Shown here piece after piece: positions 24,480-33,192 of a stretch of 44,313 nucleotides of DNA. Position 1 is the first letter of the stretch. Each line of letters starts with the position of its first letter. Both the position numbers and the translations under genes were made by a program. A model generated the notes under the pieces. It did not search any database, was not told the DNA's origin, and worked only from the letters and a program-made list of their open reading frames with translations. The DNA is from JANQGH01 sp039177555 (GTDB taxonomy: Bacteria > Pseudomonadota > Alphaproteobacteria > DSM-16000 > Inquilinaceae): the NCBI GenBank assembly GCA_039177555.1, contig JBCDFV010000035.1, forward strand, positions 1-44,313, in the 5' to 3' direction.

Positions 24480-25430
24480 CTAAAGCTTCTCGCGCTGGGC
24501 GCCCGTGGCGATTGGCTCAGGATCGCCGGGCCGCCGCTGGCGCGCGACCACGGCCTCGCGGCGGGCGATGTAGATCGACGAGCCGATGATGATCGCCGCA
24601 CCCAGCCAACTGACCGCGTCCATCGCCTCGCCAAAGACGAAATAGCCGATGACCGCCACCAGCGGCAGGCGCAGATAGTCGAACGGGATCACCGCGGAGG
24701 CGTCGGCAACCCGCATCGCGCGGGCGAATGCCAGGTGCCCGAGCGTGCCGCACCCGCCCGCCAGGAACATGACGCCCAGCATCTGCCACGACGGCCACGC
24801 CCAGAAGGGCAAGGCCGCCACGAAGGACAGCGGTGTCAGGAAGATCGCCAGGTAGGCGACGATCTCGCCCGGCGCCTGGGTGCGCGACAAGATCTTGATC
24901 AGCAGCGCCGAAACCGCGGCAAACAGCGCTGAAACCAGAACCAGAACGGCGGATGGCGGCACCGTGTCCAAACCCGGCCGCAGGATGACCAGCACGCCGA
25001 CGAAGCCGATGATGGTGGCGCTCCACCGGCGCTTGCGCACGATCTCGTTCAAGAACAGAGCCGCCCCGATGGTCGCGAAAAGCGGCGCGGTGAAGCTGAG
25101 CGATACGGCCTCGGCCATCGGCAGGGAGGCAAGCGCCATGAACCAGGTGAGCATGGCGACCAGGCCGGTGATCGCGCGCACGCCGTGCAGTTTCAGTCTG
25201 CCCCTGGTCAGGACGCTGAACCGCGTTCGAATAAGCCAGGGTGCCAGGAACACCAGCGCGAACAGGTTGCGAAAGAACGCGACCTCGAACGGGTGGACCT
25301 GCTCCGTCGCGGTGCGGATAAGAGCCACCATGATCGAAAAGGCGAGCGCGGCCACGCCCATGTAAACGGCGCCGGTAACCGGCGCCGACAATTTCGACAT
25401 CGATGGAAGCTCGACGAGGGCCATGACCAT
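24480..25430 (-). CDS. DMT-superfamily transporter (EamA)
   Basis: A 316-residue inner-membrane protein with about ten hydrophobic helices in two EamA halves. Examples are the first-half start MGVAALAFSIMVALIRT, FFRNLFALVFLAPWL, and the second-half FDYLRLPLVAVIGYFVFGE. The family exports metabolites such as amino acids or nucleosides; the substrate cannot be told. The true start may be the ATG at 25403, since the first nine residues look atypical and neither start has a clear ribosome site. It lies downstream of the two MFS genes and may share their transcript. Confidence 0.88.
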   Translation of the reverse strand: MVMALVELPSMSKLSAPVTGAVYMGVAALAFSIMVALIRTATEQVHPFEVAFFRNLFALVFLAPWLIRTRFSVLTRGRLKLHGVRAITGLVAMLTWFMALASLPMAEAVSLSFTAPLFATIGAALFLNEIVRKRRWSATIIGFVGVLVILRPGLDTVPPSAVLVLVSALFAAVSALLIKILSRTQAPGEIVAYLAIFLTPLSFVAALPFWAWPSWQMLGVMFLAGGCGTLGHLAFARAMRVADASAVIPFDYLRLPLVAVIGYFVFGEAMDAVSWLGAAIIIGSSIYIARREAVVARQRRPGDPEPIATGAQREKL

Positions 25431-25521
25431 TGAATACTGTTAGGCGCATAGCCTAGAGGAGTGTCCGACGCGCCGGAACGCCCATATGGCGATGGCTGCC
25501 CTGCAGACGGCCGGGGACCCT

Positions 25522-26766
25522 CTACACGCGGCGCCGGTGCTCGTTCAGCTGACGGCGGGTATGCGGCCGAACGATGGTCAGAAACACCGTCATCGCCGAC
25601 AGGGTGACCAGAACGGTCACCAGGGCCATGGACATGCCGGTGCCGTCGGCGAACTCGCTGACGGCGATGCCTGCCAGGGCGGCGACCACCATCTGGCAAA
25701 AGCCGACCAAGGCCGCGGCCCGCCCCGCCATGGTCGGGAACGGGCCGATCGAACCGGCCAGCGCGTTCGAGAGCGTCAGGCCGGCACCGACCATGAACAG
25801 GAAAAAGCTGCCGACGATGCCGAAGACGAAAGCCTGGCTGGCCAGCGGAATGGCGTCGGCGCGGGCCAGCAGGACAAATGCCAGCATCACCAGGCCGCCG
25901 ACGCTGGCCGTTGCCGCGCCGCGCATCACCATGCCGTCGACGCCGATACGGGTCGAAATGCGGCCGGCGATGAACGCCCCCAGAATGTAGCCCGCCACGC
26001 CGGCGCCGAAGCAATAGCCGTAGGCGATGGGCGTCAGCCCGACCGAATCGATCAGCAGAAAGGCGGACCCCGAGATGAAGGCAAAGATGCCGCTGTAGAT
26101 CAGCGCCACGACCAGCAGATAGCCGACATAATCGCGCTGACCCAATAGCGCGCGGTAGCCGCGGATCAGCATCTCCGGCCGCATCGCCGTTGGGTCGCGC
26201 CATTGGTTGGTCTCGGACAGCAGCGTGGCGACGAGCACGGCCATCGCCGCGCTGAAGATGGCGATGGCCCAGAAGTTCGACTGCCAGCCGAGATATTCGG
26301 TCAGGTAGCCGCCGAGGATCGGCCCGGTCGCCGGCGCCAGGGCCATTGCCATGGCCATGTAGGACAGCACGCTGGCAGCCCGTTCCCTGCCGTAGAGGTC
26401 GCGGACCACGGCCCGGCCCAAGACCGTGCCGCAGCACGCGCCCACCGCCTGAAAGAAGCGCGCCACGATAAGCGCCTCGATCGAGGTCGCCATGGCACAG
26501 GCGACGCTGGACAGGGCGAACAGGATGGCCCCGCCCAGGATCACGGGCCGACGGCCGTACTTGTCGGACAGCGGGCCGTAGATCAGTTGGCTGACGGCAA
26601 AGCCGATCATGAAAACCGACAACGTCAGCTGAACCTGGTTTTCGGACGCCCCCAGCTGTTCGCCAAGCAACGGAAGCGACGGCAGGTAAAGGTCCGTCGA
26701 CAACGGCCCAAACGCGACAAGGCCCGTCAGCAAGATGGTGATGATCAGTGAGTCCGGTCTGGGCAT
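25522..26766 (-). CDS. MFS multidrug transporter, Bcr/CflA family
   Basis: A 414-residue 12-helix drug-proton antiporter. Family signatures are FGPLSTDLYLPSLP in helix 1, YGPLSDKYGRRPVILGG in loop 2-3, QAVGACCGTVLGRAVVRDL in helix 4 and MALAPATGPILGGYL in helix 5. I start it at the ATG at 26766; a TTG at 26817 adds an unlikely 17 residues. It is related to the product of 27605-28882, and the two are separated only by the YgjP-like gene. This suggests duplication with later divergence, though the identity looks moderate. Confidence 0.92.
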   Translation of the reverse strand: MPRPDSLIITILLTGLVAFGPLSTDLYLPSLPLLGEQLGASENQVQLTLSVFMIGFAVSQLIYGPLSDKYGRRPVILGGAILFALSSVACAMATSIEALIVARFFQAVGACCGTVLGRAVVRDLYGRERAASVLSYMAMAMALAPATGPILGGYLTEYLGWQSNFWAIAIFSAAMAVLVATLLSETNQWRDPTAMRPEMLIRGYRALLGQRDYVGYLLVVALIYSGIFAFISGSAFLLIDSVGLTPIAYGYCFGAGVAGYILGAFIAGRISTRIGVDGMVMRGAATASVGGLVMLAFVLLARADAIPLASQAFVFGIVGSFFLFMVGAGLTLSNALAGSIGPFPTMAGRAAALVGFCQMVVAALAGIAVSEFADGTGMSMALVTVLVTLSAMTVFLTIVRPHTRRQLNEHRRRV

Positions 26767-26860
26767 GGGCCGGGTAAATGCATAATCATTTGCGGGGTGA
26801 ACAGACCAAGCGCTCAACCAAACCTAGTCCCGCGCACAGTCTTTGTCGATCATGAGTGAT

Positions 26861-26881
26861 GGCCGCCGTGACAGCGCGGCC
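26861..26881 (-). terminator. GC-rich hairpin after the YgjP-like gene
   Basis: GGCCGC at 26861-26866 pairs with GCGGCC at 26876-26881 around a 9-base loop, about 30 bases past the minus-strand stop. There is no T-run, so termination is uncertain; it may only slow polymerase or protect the RNA end before the next MFS gene. Confidence 0.3.
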
Positions 26882-26910
26882 GGGCGCCAAGTGTCCCGGT
26901 GCCGATGGCG

Positions 26911-27612
26911 TCAGCCCCCGTATCGGTTCAGGTCCAACGTCAGCGTTCTGAGAGCTTTTCGATCTTCGGCGAAGCCAGGGTGCAATGCCGCCACGAGCGC
27001 CCAGAAATGTGGGCCGTGGTTGGGATGGCGAAGGTGGGCGACCTCGTGGGCCGCGACGTAGCGGAGCACGCGGGGCGGCGCCATGACCAACCGCCAGCTG
27101 AAAGACAGCGTACCGGTGGTCGAACAGCTGCCCCACCGAGTCTTCGGATCCCTGATCGTGATCCGGGCGACCTTTCGGCCGATCCGGCCGGCGAAGTCGT
27201 CGACGGCAAGCCTCAGTTCGTGTGCCGCAAGCGCGCGCAAGTAATCGGCGATCCTTCGCGACGTATGGCGGGCATCGCCGGTAACGACCAGCTTGCCCGC
27301 CATGCGCGTGACCGCCGGTCCGCGTTCGGCCGATGGCACGATGGTGTGGGGTTCGCCGAACACCGGAACGGTCGCGCCGGCGGCAAACGGTACGCGGTCC
27401 GGCAGTGCCTTGGCCTGCTTTTCGATCCACGCCCGATGGGCCCGTAGGAAACGCCGCGCCGCGCCCAGCCGGACCGACGGCGGCAAGGTCAGCACAATGC
27501 CGCCCGAACGCGGGTCCACCCGCAGGCTCAGGCGTCTGGCGCGGCTGCTTGTCCGGACCGAGAGGCCGGCGCCGGCTTCGTCGATTAACGCCGCGACGTC
27601 GGCCTCACGCAC
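26911..27612 (-). CDS. YgjP/WLM-type metal-dependent hydrolase (DUF45)
   Basis: A 233-residue cytoplasmic protein. The zinc motif HEVAHLRHPNHGPHFW (HExxH plus a downstream His) is typical of YgjP-like M48-clan metallopeptidases, and TRWGSCSTTGTLSFSWRLVMAP is the conserved lead-in. The N-terminus carries the usual SSRARRLSLRVDPRSGGIVLTLPPSV. The start is the GTG at 27612, which overlaps the stop of the MFS gene by 8 bp and leaves the right length; the frame runs further upstream but inside that gene. In vivo substrates are not known. Confidence 0.88.
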   Translation of the reverse strand: MREADVAALIDEAGAGLSVRTSSRARRLSLRVDPRSGGIVLTLPPSVRLGAARRFLRAHRAWIEKQAKALPDRVPFAAGATVPVFGEPHTIVPSAERGPAVTRMAGKLVVTGDARHTSRRIADYLRALAAHELRLAVDDFAGRIGRKVARITIRDPKTRWGSCSTTGTLSFSWRLVMAPPRVLRYVAAHEVAHLRHPNHGPHFWALVAALHPGFAEDRKALRTLTLDLNRYGG

Positions 27613-28882
27613 CGGAAACGGCTTCCTTGCGATGCAACAGGGCGAACGCGGTGATACCGACCACGCCCATGATCGCGGGCGCGAGCGCCAGGGACAGCAC
27701 ATAGCCGTCATTCAAGGCGGCGGACAACACCGTGCCCAGGGCGCCGATACCCATCTGGCAAAAGCCCATCAAGGCCGAGGCCGACCCGGCGATGCGGGGG
27801 AACGGGCCCAGCGCGCCGGCCATCGCGCCGGGCATCAGCAGCCCGAAACCGAACATCCACAGTGTCATGCTGCCGATCACGATGGGTACGTTGACGTCAC
27901 CCAACGTCAGCAAGACCAACTGGCCGATGCCCGCGATTGCCGAACTCGCCAGACCAAGCCAGACCAGTCGGATCAATGGCATACGGTGGGCGAACCGGTT
28001 GATGGTCAAGGTGCCCAGGAAGGTGCCGGCGACGGGGAACAGGCCCAGGAATCCATAGTCGATGGCGGAGATGCCGACGACGGAAATGAGGACGAACGGC
28101 GCGCTGGCGGCATAGGCGAACAACCCGCCGACACAGCAGGATACGGCGAGCACGTAGGCGAGATAGCGCCGGCTGCTTAGCAACAAGGCATAGTTGGTGA
28201 CCATCGTGACGAACTGCGTCGCCGTCGGGTCCGGCCGGACATTGGTTTCCCGCAGCCGGCGGCTGGACAGCACGAAGATCGCGATGCCGAAGAGGCCCAG
28301 GATGACGAAGATCCAGCGCCAGCTGCCGACCTCCGTCATCAGCCCGCCGAAGACCTGCCCAACCGCCGGTGCCACGGCGATGGTCATGCCGATGACGGAC
28401 ATGGCGCGCGCGGCCGCCGTGCCGCTGTAGAGATCGCGGATCATGGCGCGCGCGATCGTCGGGCCGGCGCAGGCACCAAAGCCCTGGATCAGCCGCGCGA
28501 CCAGCAGCCATTCGATCGATGGGGCGACAGCGGCAAGGGCCGATCCCAGACAGTAGATGATGAGGCCCATAGCAAGGGCCGGTCGGCGCCCAAGCCGGTC
28601 CGACACCGGCCCATAGACGAGTTGGCCAAAGGCAAAACTCAGCAAATAGACCGTCAGCGTCAGCTTTGCCAGGGCCTCCGGCGCACCCAGATCCGCCGTC
28701 AGGGCCGGCATCGCGGGCAGATACATGGTCATCGTCAACGGACCCAGCGACGCGATCGCGGTCGCCAGCAGGGCGATCGACAGGTCCAGCCGGACCGGGC
28801 CGCTCGGACGCCCGGTCACGTGCTGCTCGCCTGGGACGCCGCGGGTCCGTCGTGCTGGGTTCGTGTCAGTGGACCGGCTCAA
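27605..28882 (-). CDS. MFS multidrug transporter, Bcr/CflA family (second copy)
   Basis: A 425-residue 12-helix antiporter with LGPLTMTMYLPAMPAL (helix 1), YGPVSDRLGRRPALAMG (loop 2-3), QGFGACAGPTIARAMIRDLY (helix 4) and TIAVAPAVGQVFGGLM (helix 5). It is a clear relative of the other MFS gene in this block. The start is uncertain: the first 30 residues are hydrophilic and a GTG near residue 22 is possible. The gene opens a minus-strand run of MFS, YgjP-like, MFS and EamA. Export of antibiotics or dipeptides is usual for the family. Confidence 0.9.
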   Translation of the reverse strand: MSRSTDTNPARRTRGVPGEQHVTGRPSGPVRLDLSIALLATAIASLGPLTMTMYLPAMPALTADLGAPEALAKLTLTVYLLSFAFGQLVYGPVSDRLGRRPALAMGLIIYCLGSALAAVAPSIEWLLVARLIQGFGACAGPTIARAMIRDLYSGTAAARAMSVIGMTIAVAPAVGQVFGGLMTEVGSWRWIFVILGLFGIAIFVLSSRRLRETNVRPDPTATQFVTMVTNYALLLSSRRYLAYVLAVSCCVGGLFAYAASAPFVLISVVGISAIDYGFLGLFPVAGTFLGTLTINRFAHRMPLIRLVWLGLASSAIAGIGQLVLLTLGDVNVPIVIGSMTLWMFGFGLLMPGAMAGALGPFPRIAGSASALMGFCQMGIGALGTVLSAALNDGYVLSLALAPAIMGVVGITAFALLHRKEAVSGA

Positions 28883-29151
28883 CCAGTGACGGAGGCGAAC
28901 GGTCGATAGGGTGCGCGCCGCCCTGGCCGGCAGGCGGCCCGATCGTCGCGCGCGAAGAACCTTCAGCGATCGCGCTTTGGTCGAATGATCTCAGCAACTT
29001 TGGTATCCATTGTTCTCCATTATGACGGCTGTTAGCACAGTGTGCGCATACCGTCGCGTTCAATCTTCACGAGAAGTCTTTGCCAAGCACCTTCCTTCTC
29101 CTACCCTGCGATATCGCGCAAATCGGCAATCAATAAGAAAGGCGGTTCGAC
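28883..29151 (+). promoter_or_regulatory. Divergent promoter region upstream of glpK
   Basis: This 269-bp gap separates the MFS start from glpK. It becomes AT-richer from about 28990 and ends in a good ribosome site (AGAAAGGCGG at 29137-29146, ATG at 29152). I see no certain sigma-70 pair, no GlpR operator that I can confirm, and no gene. Confidence 0.35.
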
Positions 29152-30642
29152 ATGGCGCAGGCGCATGTGTTGGCCATCGATCAGGGCACGACATCCACGC
29201 GGGCAATCATCTTCGATCAAGCCGGTTTGCCGCAGGCCATGGCGCAGAAGGAGTTTCGGCAGATCTACCCGGCCAGCGGCTGGGTCGAGCATGACGTGGA
29301 GGATATCTGGTCCGATACGGTCGCCGTCTGCCGCGAGGCCATCGAGAAGGCGGGTCTGAGCGCGGCCGACGTCGCCGCGATCGGCATCACCAACCAGCGC
29401 GAAACCACCGTCGTGTGGGATCGGGAAACCGGTAAGGCCATCCACAACGCGATCGTCTGGCTGGACAGGCGCACGGCGCCGATCTGCGAGGAATTGGAAC
29501 GGGCAGGTCACGGCGATGAGATTCAGCGCCGGTCTGGCCTACTGATCGACCCCTATTTCTCCGGCACGAAGCTGCGCTGGATCTTGGACAATGTCGATGG
29601 CGCCCAGGCGGATGCGGAGGGCGGCAAGCTGGCCTTCGGCACCATCGACAGCTTTCTCTTGTGGCGTTTGACCGGCGGCAAGGTCCACGCAACCGACGCG
29701 ACCAACGCGTCGCGAACCTTGCTGTTCAACATCGTCGACCAGGATTGGGACCAGCACCTTCTGCGCTTGCTGAACGTGCCGCGCTCCATGCTGCCCGAGG
29801 TCATGGACAATTCGGCCAACTTTGGCGTTACCGAGCCCGAGCTGTTCGGCGCCCCGATCCCGATCACCGGCATGGCCGGCGATCAGCAGGCGGCCACGGT
29901 CGGCCAGGCGTGTTTTGAGCCCGGCATGTTCAAGTCGACCTACGGCACCGGCTGTTTCGTGCTGATGAACACCGGGGATGAGGTCAAGTATTCCGAAAAC
30001 CGGTTGCTGACCACGACCGCCTATCGGCTGAACGGCAAGCCGACCTACGCCATCGAAGGGTCGATCTTCAACGCCGGCGTCGCGGTCAAATGGCTGCGCG
30101 ACAGCTTCAAGATGATCGACGACGCCAGCGAGACCCAGACGCTGGCCGAACAGGTTCACTATGATCACGGCATTTACCTGGTGCCGGCCTTCACCGGCCT
30201 GGGCGCGCCGCATTGGCGGGCGGATGCGCGCGGCGCGATCTACGGCCTGAACCTGAACACCGGCCCCGCCCAGGTTGCGCGCGCCGTTCTGGAGGCCGTG
30301 GTCTACCAGACGCTGGACCTCTTGAACGCGATGATCGAGGACGCCGCCTTGCGGCCCAGCGCCTTGCGGGTCGATGGTGGCATGGTGGCCAATGATTGGC
30401 TGTGCCAGTTTCTGGCCGACATTGTCGACATGCCCGTTGAACGGCCGCGCGTGGCGGAAACCACGGCCCTTGGCGCCGCCTATCTGGCGGGCCTGCAGGT
30501 CGGTGTTTACGAGTCGCTTGATGACGTGACCCGGGCGTGGCAGTGCGAAAAGCACTGGACGCCGCGCATGGAACACCGGCTGCGCACGGGCCTGATCGAG
30601 GGTTGGCAGCGCGCGCTGAAGCGGACCTTGCTGGAGGTGTAG
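29152..30642 (+). CDS. glpK: Glycerol kinase
   Basis: A 496-residue cytoplasmic kinase that converts glycerol and ATP to sn-glycerol-3-phosphate. It has the FGGY-family start IDQGTTSTRAIIFD, TNQRETTVVWDRETGK, NAIVWLDRR, DATNASRTLLFNI, the GMAGDQQAATVGQ segment, and RVDGGMVANDWLCQFLADI near the end. The length matches E. coli GlpK (about 500). It is followed by the ugp transporter genes, so the cell gathers glycerol-3-phosphate both by uptake and by making it from glycerol. No glpF or glpD is visible here. Confidence 0.98.
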   Translation: MAQAHVLAIDQGTTSTRAIIFDQAGLPQAMAQKEFRQIYPASGWVEHDVEDIWSDTVAVCREAIEKAGLSAADVAAIGITNQRETTVVWDRETGKAIHNAIVWLDRRTAPICEELERAGHGDEIQRRSGLLIDPYFSGTKLRWILDNVDGAQADAEGGKLAFGTIDSFLLWRLTGGKVHATDATNASRTLLFNIVDQDWDQHLLRLLNVPRSMLPEVMDNSANFGVTEPELFGAPIPITGMAGDQQAATVGQACFEPGMFKSTYGTGCFVLMNTGDEVKYSENRLLTTTAYRLNGKPTYAIEGSIFNAGVAVKWLRDSFKMIDDASETQTLAEQVHYDHGIYLVPAFTGLGAPHWRADARGAIYGLNLNTGPAQVARAVLEAVVYQTLDLLNAMIEDAALRPSALRVDGGMVANDWLCQFLADIVDMPVERPRVAETTALGAAYLAGLQVGVYESLDDVTRAWQCEKHWTPRMEHRLRTGLIEGWQRALKRTLLEV

Positions 30643-30827
30643 GCGAGCCCGCCGCCGGCGCGCCTTGGCAATTTCTGCTTGGTCGGAAACATCTCTGTAA
30701 TAAAAACTTCACAAAACGGTCGCCGATGGGCAACTATCGGGCCTTAACACTGCGGGCAGCCCGGTCGCCGCTCTGGCGTCCGGTAACGAATCCATTTTTG
30801 TGCCCCGCGCAACAGGGAGATATTCTG
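30643..30827 (+). promoter_or_regulatory. glpK-ugpB gap with a candidate Pho box
   Basis: The 185-bp gap contains CTGTAATAAAAACTTCAC at 30695-30712. It matches about 14 of 18 positions of the enterobacterial Pho box (two CTGTCAT-like repeats 11 bp apart); the second repeat is the weaker. PhoB control of ugp is established in E. coli, so the placement makes sense. No convincing -10 follows at the expected distance. A strong ribosome site, GGGAGA, lies 8 bases before the ugpB ATG. Confidence 0.4.
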
Positions 30828-32156
30828 ATGAAGATCCGCTTCACCTTGGCGGCATCGGCGCTCGCATTGGCGACCGCGCTGCCGGCCTCCGCCCAGACCG
30901 AGATTCAAATGTGGCACGCCATGGGTGGCGCGCTGGGCGAGAAGGTCGACGAGATTGCGGCGAACTTCAACGCTAGCCAGAGCGACTATGTCCTGGTCCC
31001 GACCTATCAAGGCAGCTATGCCGACACGATGAATGCGGCCATCGCCGCGTTCCGCGCCGGCACCCAGCCGCACATCGTGCAGGTTTTCGAGGTCGGCACC
31101 GCGACCATGATGTCGGCCGAAGGCGCGATTTATCCGGTCTATCAGCTGATGGAAGACACCGGCCAGGACTTCAACCCGGATGACTATCTGCCGGCCGTCA
31201 CCGGCTATTACACCACGCCGGAAGGCCAGATGCTGTCGATGCCGTTCAACAGCTCGACGCCGGTCATGTACCTGAACAACGAGATCTTGGAGGCGGCCGG
31301 TCTGGACCCGGACAACCCGCCCGCGACCTGGCCGGAGGTGTTGGACGCGGCCCAGCAGATCGTCGATTCCGGCGCCGCCGAGTGCGGCCTTACGACCGAA
31401 TGGCAGAGCTGGGTCCAGATCGAGAACTTCTCCGCCTGGCACAACGTGCCGATCGGCACCGAGGAGAACGGTTTCGCCGGTCTCGATACCGAGATGACCA
31501 TCAACAACCCGACGGTCGTGGCGCACATCGACGCGCTGGGCGAGCAGGCGGCGAACGGCGTCTTCCAGTATGGCGGCCGGGGCAACGCGGCCGGCGGCCT
31601 GTTCACCAGCGGCACCTGCGGCATCTTCTTCACCAGTTCCGCCGGCTATGCCAGCATCAACGCCAATTCCGATTTCGATCTCGGCATCGCCATGCTGCCC
31701 TATTGGCCGGACCTGGCCGAGGGCCCCAATGGCGGGCCGCAGAACTCGATCATCGGCGGGGCCACCTTGTGGGTGCTGACCGGTCGTGACGACGCCGAGT
31801 ATGACGGCGTGGCGGAGTTCTTCACCTATCTGTCGTCGCCGGAGGTGCAGTATGACTGGCACCAGTTCACCGGCTATCTGCCGATCACGACGGCGGCCTA
31901 CGAGCTGGCCCAATCCGAGGGCCTCTATGAGGAGCGCCCCGGCTTTGAAACCGGCGTTCAGCAGATCACTCTGAACCCGCCGACACCCAACTCCAAGGGC
32001 TTGCGCTTCGGTTCCTATGTCCAGATCCGGGACATCATCAATCAGGAGCTGGAATCCGTCTGGGCCGGCGACAAGACGGCCCAAGAGGCGCTCGATTCGG
32101 CAGTGCAGCGCGCCAACGACCTGCTGCGCCAGTTTGAGGAAGATGTCGGCGGCTGA
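30828..32156 (+). CDS. ugpB: Glycerol-3-phosphate ABC importer, periplasmic binding protein
   Basis: A 442-residue periplasmic protein. The signal peptide ends at ALPASAQTE. The mature part opens IQMWHAMGGALGEKVDEI and has PTYQGSYADTMNAAIAAFRAG and QVFEVGTATMMSAEGAIYPV, all strongly UgpB-like, plus MPFNSSTPVMYLNN. It binds sn-glycerol-3-phosphate or glycerophosphodiesters and hands them to UgpAE. The frame is open upstream to 30537, but the ATG at 30828 has both the ribosome site and the signal peptide. A long stem-loop follows the stop. Confidence 0.95.
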   Translation: MKIRFTLAASALALATALPASAQTEIQMWHAMGGALGEKVDEIAANFNASQSDYVLVPTYQGSYADTMNAAIAAFRAGTQPHIVQVFEVGTATMMSAEGAIYPVYQLMEDTGQDFNPDDYLPAVTGYYTTPEGQMLSMPFNSSTPVMYLNNEILEAAGLDPDNPPATWPEVLDAAQQIVDSGAAECGLTTEWQSWVQIENFSAWHNVPIGTEENGFAGLDTEMTINNPTVVAHIDALGEQAANGVFQYGGRGNAAGGLFTSGTCGIFFTSSAGYASINANSDFDLGIAMLPYWPDLAEGPNGGPQNSIIGGATLWVLTGRDDAEYDGVAEFFTYLSSPEVQYDWHQFTGYLPITTAAYELAQSEGLYEERPGFETGVQQITLNPPTPNSKGLRFGSYVQIRDIINQELESVWAGDKTAQEALDSAVQRANDLLRQFEEDVGG

Positions 32157-32193
32157 TCGCGGTTGACCGCGGACAGTGTGCGGACATGGCAAT

Positions 32194-32234
32194 GGGCGAC
32201 CGCTGTCAGGGTTTGAGCCTGATAGCGGTCGTCC
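32194..32234 (+). terminator. Long intercistronic stem-loop between ugpB and ugpA
   Basis: 32194-32210 pairs with 32218-32234 over all 17 positions, two of them G-U, around a 7-base loop. No T-run follows, so it is probably not a strict terminator. Stem-loops in this position are known in other ABC operons, where they protect the binding-protein mRNA or cut down read-through into the permease genes. That is the likely role here. Confidence 0.7.
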
Positions 32235-32280
32235 CTCTCTCAAGCCAGCCATTCCCCGGCACCCGGCAGCGGCCTGAGGC

Positions 32281-33174
32281 ATGCATAAGAAGGTAACCTT
32301 CCAGCAGGGTTTGCTGCCCTATCTGCTGGTCGCGCCGCAGATCATCATCACGCTGGTATTCTTCATCTGGCCCGCGTGGGACGCCATCGTCACGTCGTTC
32401 TATCGCGTGACGAACGTCTTCACCGGTCAGGCGCGGTTTGTCTGGTTTCAGAATTTCGAACGCCTGTTCAGCGACCCGTTCTACTACAACTCCCTGCAGG
32501 TCACGGCGGCGTTCAGCCTGACGGTCGCCGTGCTCGCCATGGGCGTGGCGCTGTTGTTTGCCGTGATGGCAGACCGGGTCATTCGCGGGGCCATGGCGTA
32601 CAAGACCCTGTTCATCTGGCCCTACGCGATCGCGCCGGCCGTGGCCGGCGTGCTGTGGCTGTTCATGTTTCAGCCGACCATCGGCATCGTCGCCTATCTG
32701 TTCGACGTGCTGGGCTATGAGTGGAACTTCCTCACCAACGGCACGCAGGCGTTCCTGCTGACGGCCGTGGCGGCGGCGTGGAAGCAGATCTCGTACAACT
32801 TCCTGTTCTTCCTGGCCGGCCTGCAGTCGATCCCCAAGAGCCTGATCGAGGCCGCCGCCATCGACGGCGCGGGGCCGGCGCGGCGGTTCTGGACGATTGT
32901 CTTCCCGCTCTTGACGCCGACCACCTTCTTCCTATTGGTCATCAACGTCGTCTACGCCTTCTTCGATACGTTCGGCATCATCGATGCCGTGACCCAGGGC
33001 GGCCCCGGCTCTCCGGGAGCAACCAACATTCTGGTCTACAACGTCTACTCCGACTGCTGCGCCGGCTCGCCGGATCTGGGCAGTTCCTCGGCGCAATCGG
33101 TCGTCTTGATGGTCATCGTCATCGCCTTGACCGTGGTGCAGTTCCGCTTTGTCGAACGGCGGGTCCACTACTGA
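32281..33174 (+). CDS. ugpA: Glycerol-3-phosphate ABC importer permease UgpA
   Basis: A 297-residue inner-membrane permease of the MalF/UgpA family with six helices. Visible features are the N-terminal LLPYLLVAPQIIITLVFFIWPAW, the helix FIWPYAIAPAVAGVLWLFMF, and the coupling EAA loop KSLIEAAAIDGAGPARRFWTIVFPLL. Near the end, TQGGPGSPGATNILVYNVY is a common family segment. It forms the channel with UgpE. The start is the ATG at 32281. Confidence 0.96.
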   Translation: MHKKVTFQQGLLPYLLVAPQIIITLVFFIWPAWDAIVTSFYRVTNVFTGQARFVWFQNFERLFSDPFYYNSLQVTAAFSLTVAVLAMGVALLFAVMADRVIRGAMAYKTLFIWPYAIAPAVAGVLWLFMFQPTIGIVAYLFDVLGYEWNFLTNGTQAFLLTAVAAAWKQISYNFLFFLAGLQSIPKSLIEAAAIDGAGPARRFWTIVFPLLTPTTFFLLVINVVYAFFDTFGIIDAVTQGGPGSPGATNILVYNVYSDCCAGSPDLGSSSAQSVVLMVIVIALTVVQFRFVERRVHY

Positions 33175-33192
33175 TGAAAGCGCTGCGATCCG

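Noticed and set aside
30537..30827. N-terminal extension of ugpB
   Set aside because: It has no ribosome site and would bury the signal peptide. The ATG at 30828 has a good site and a normal signal peptide.
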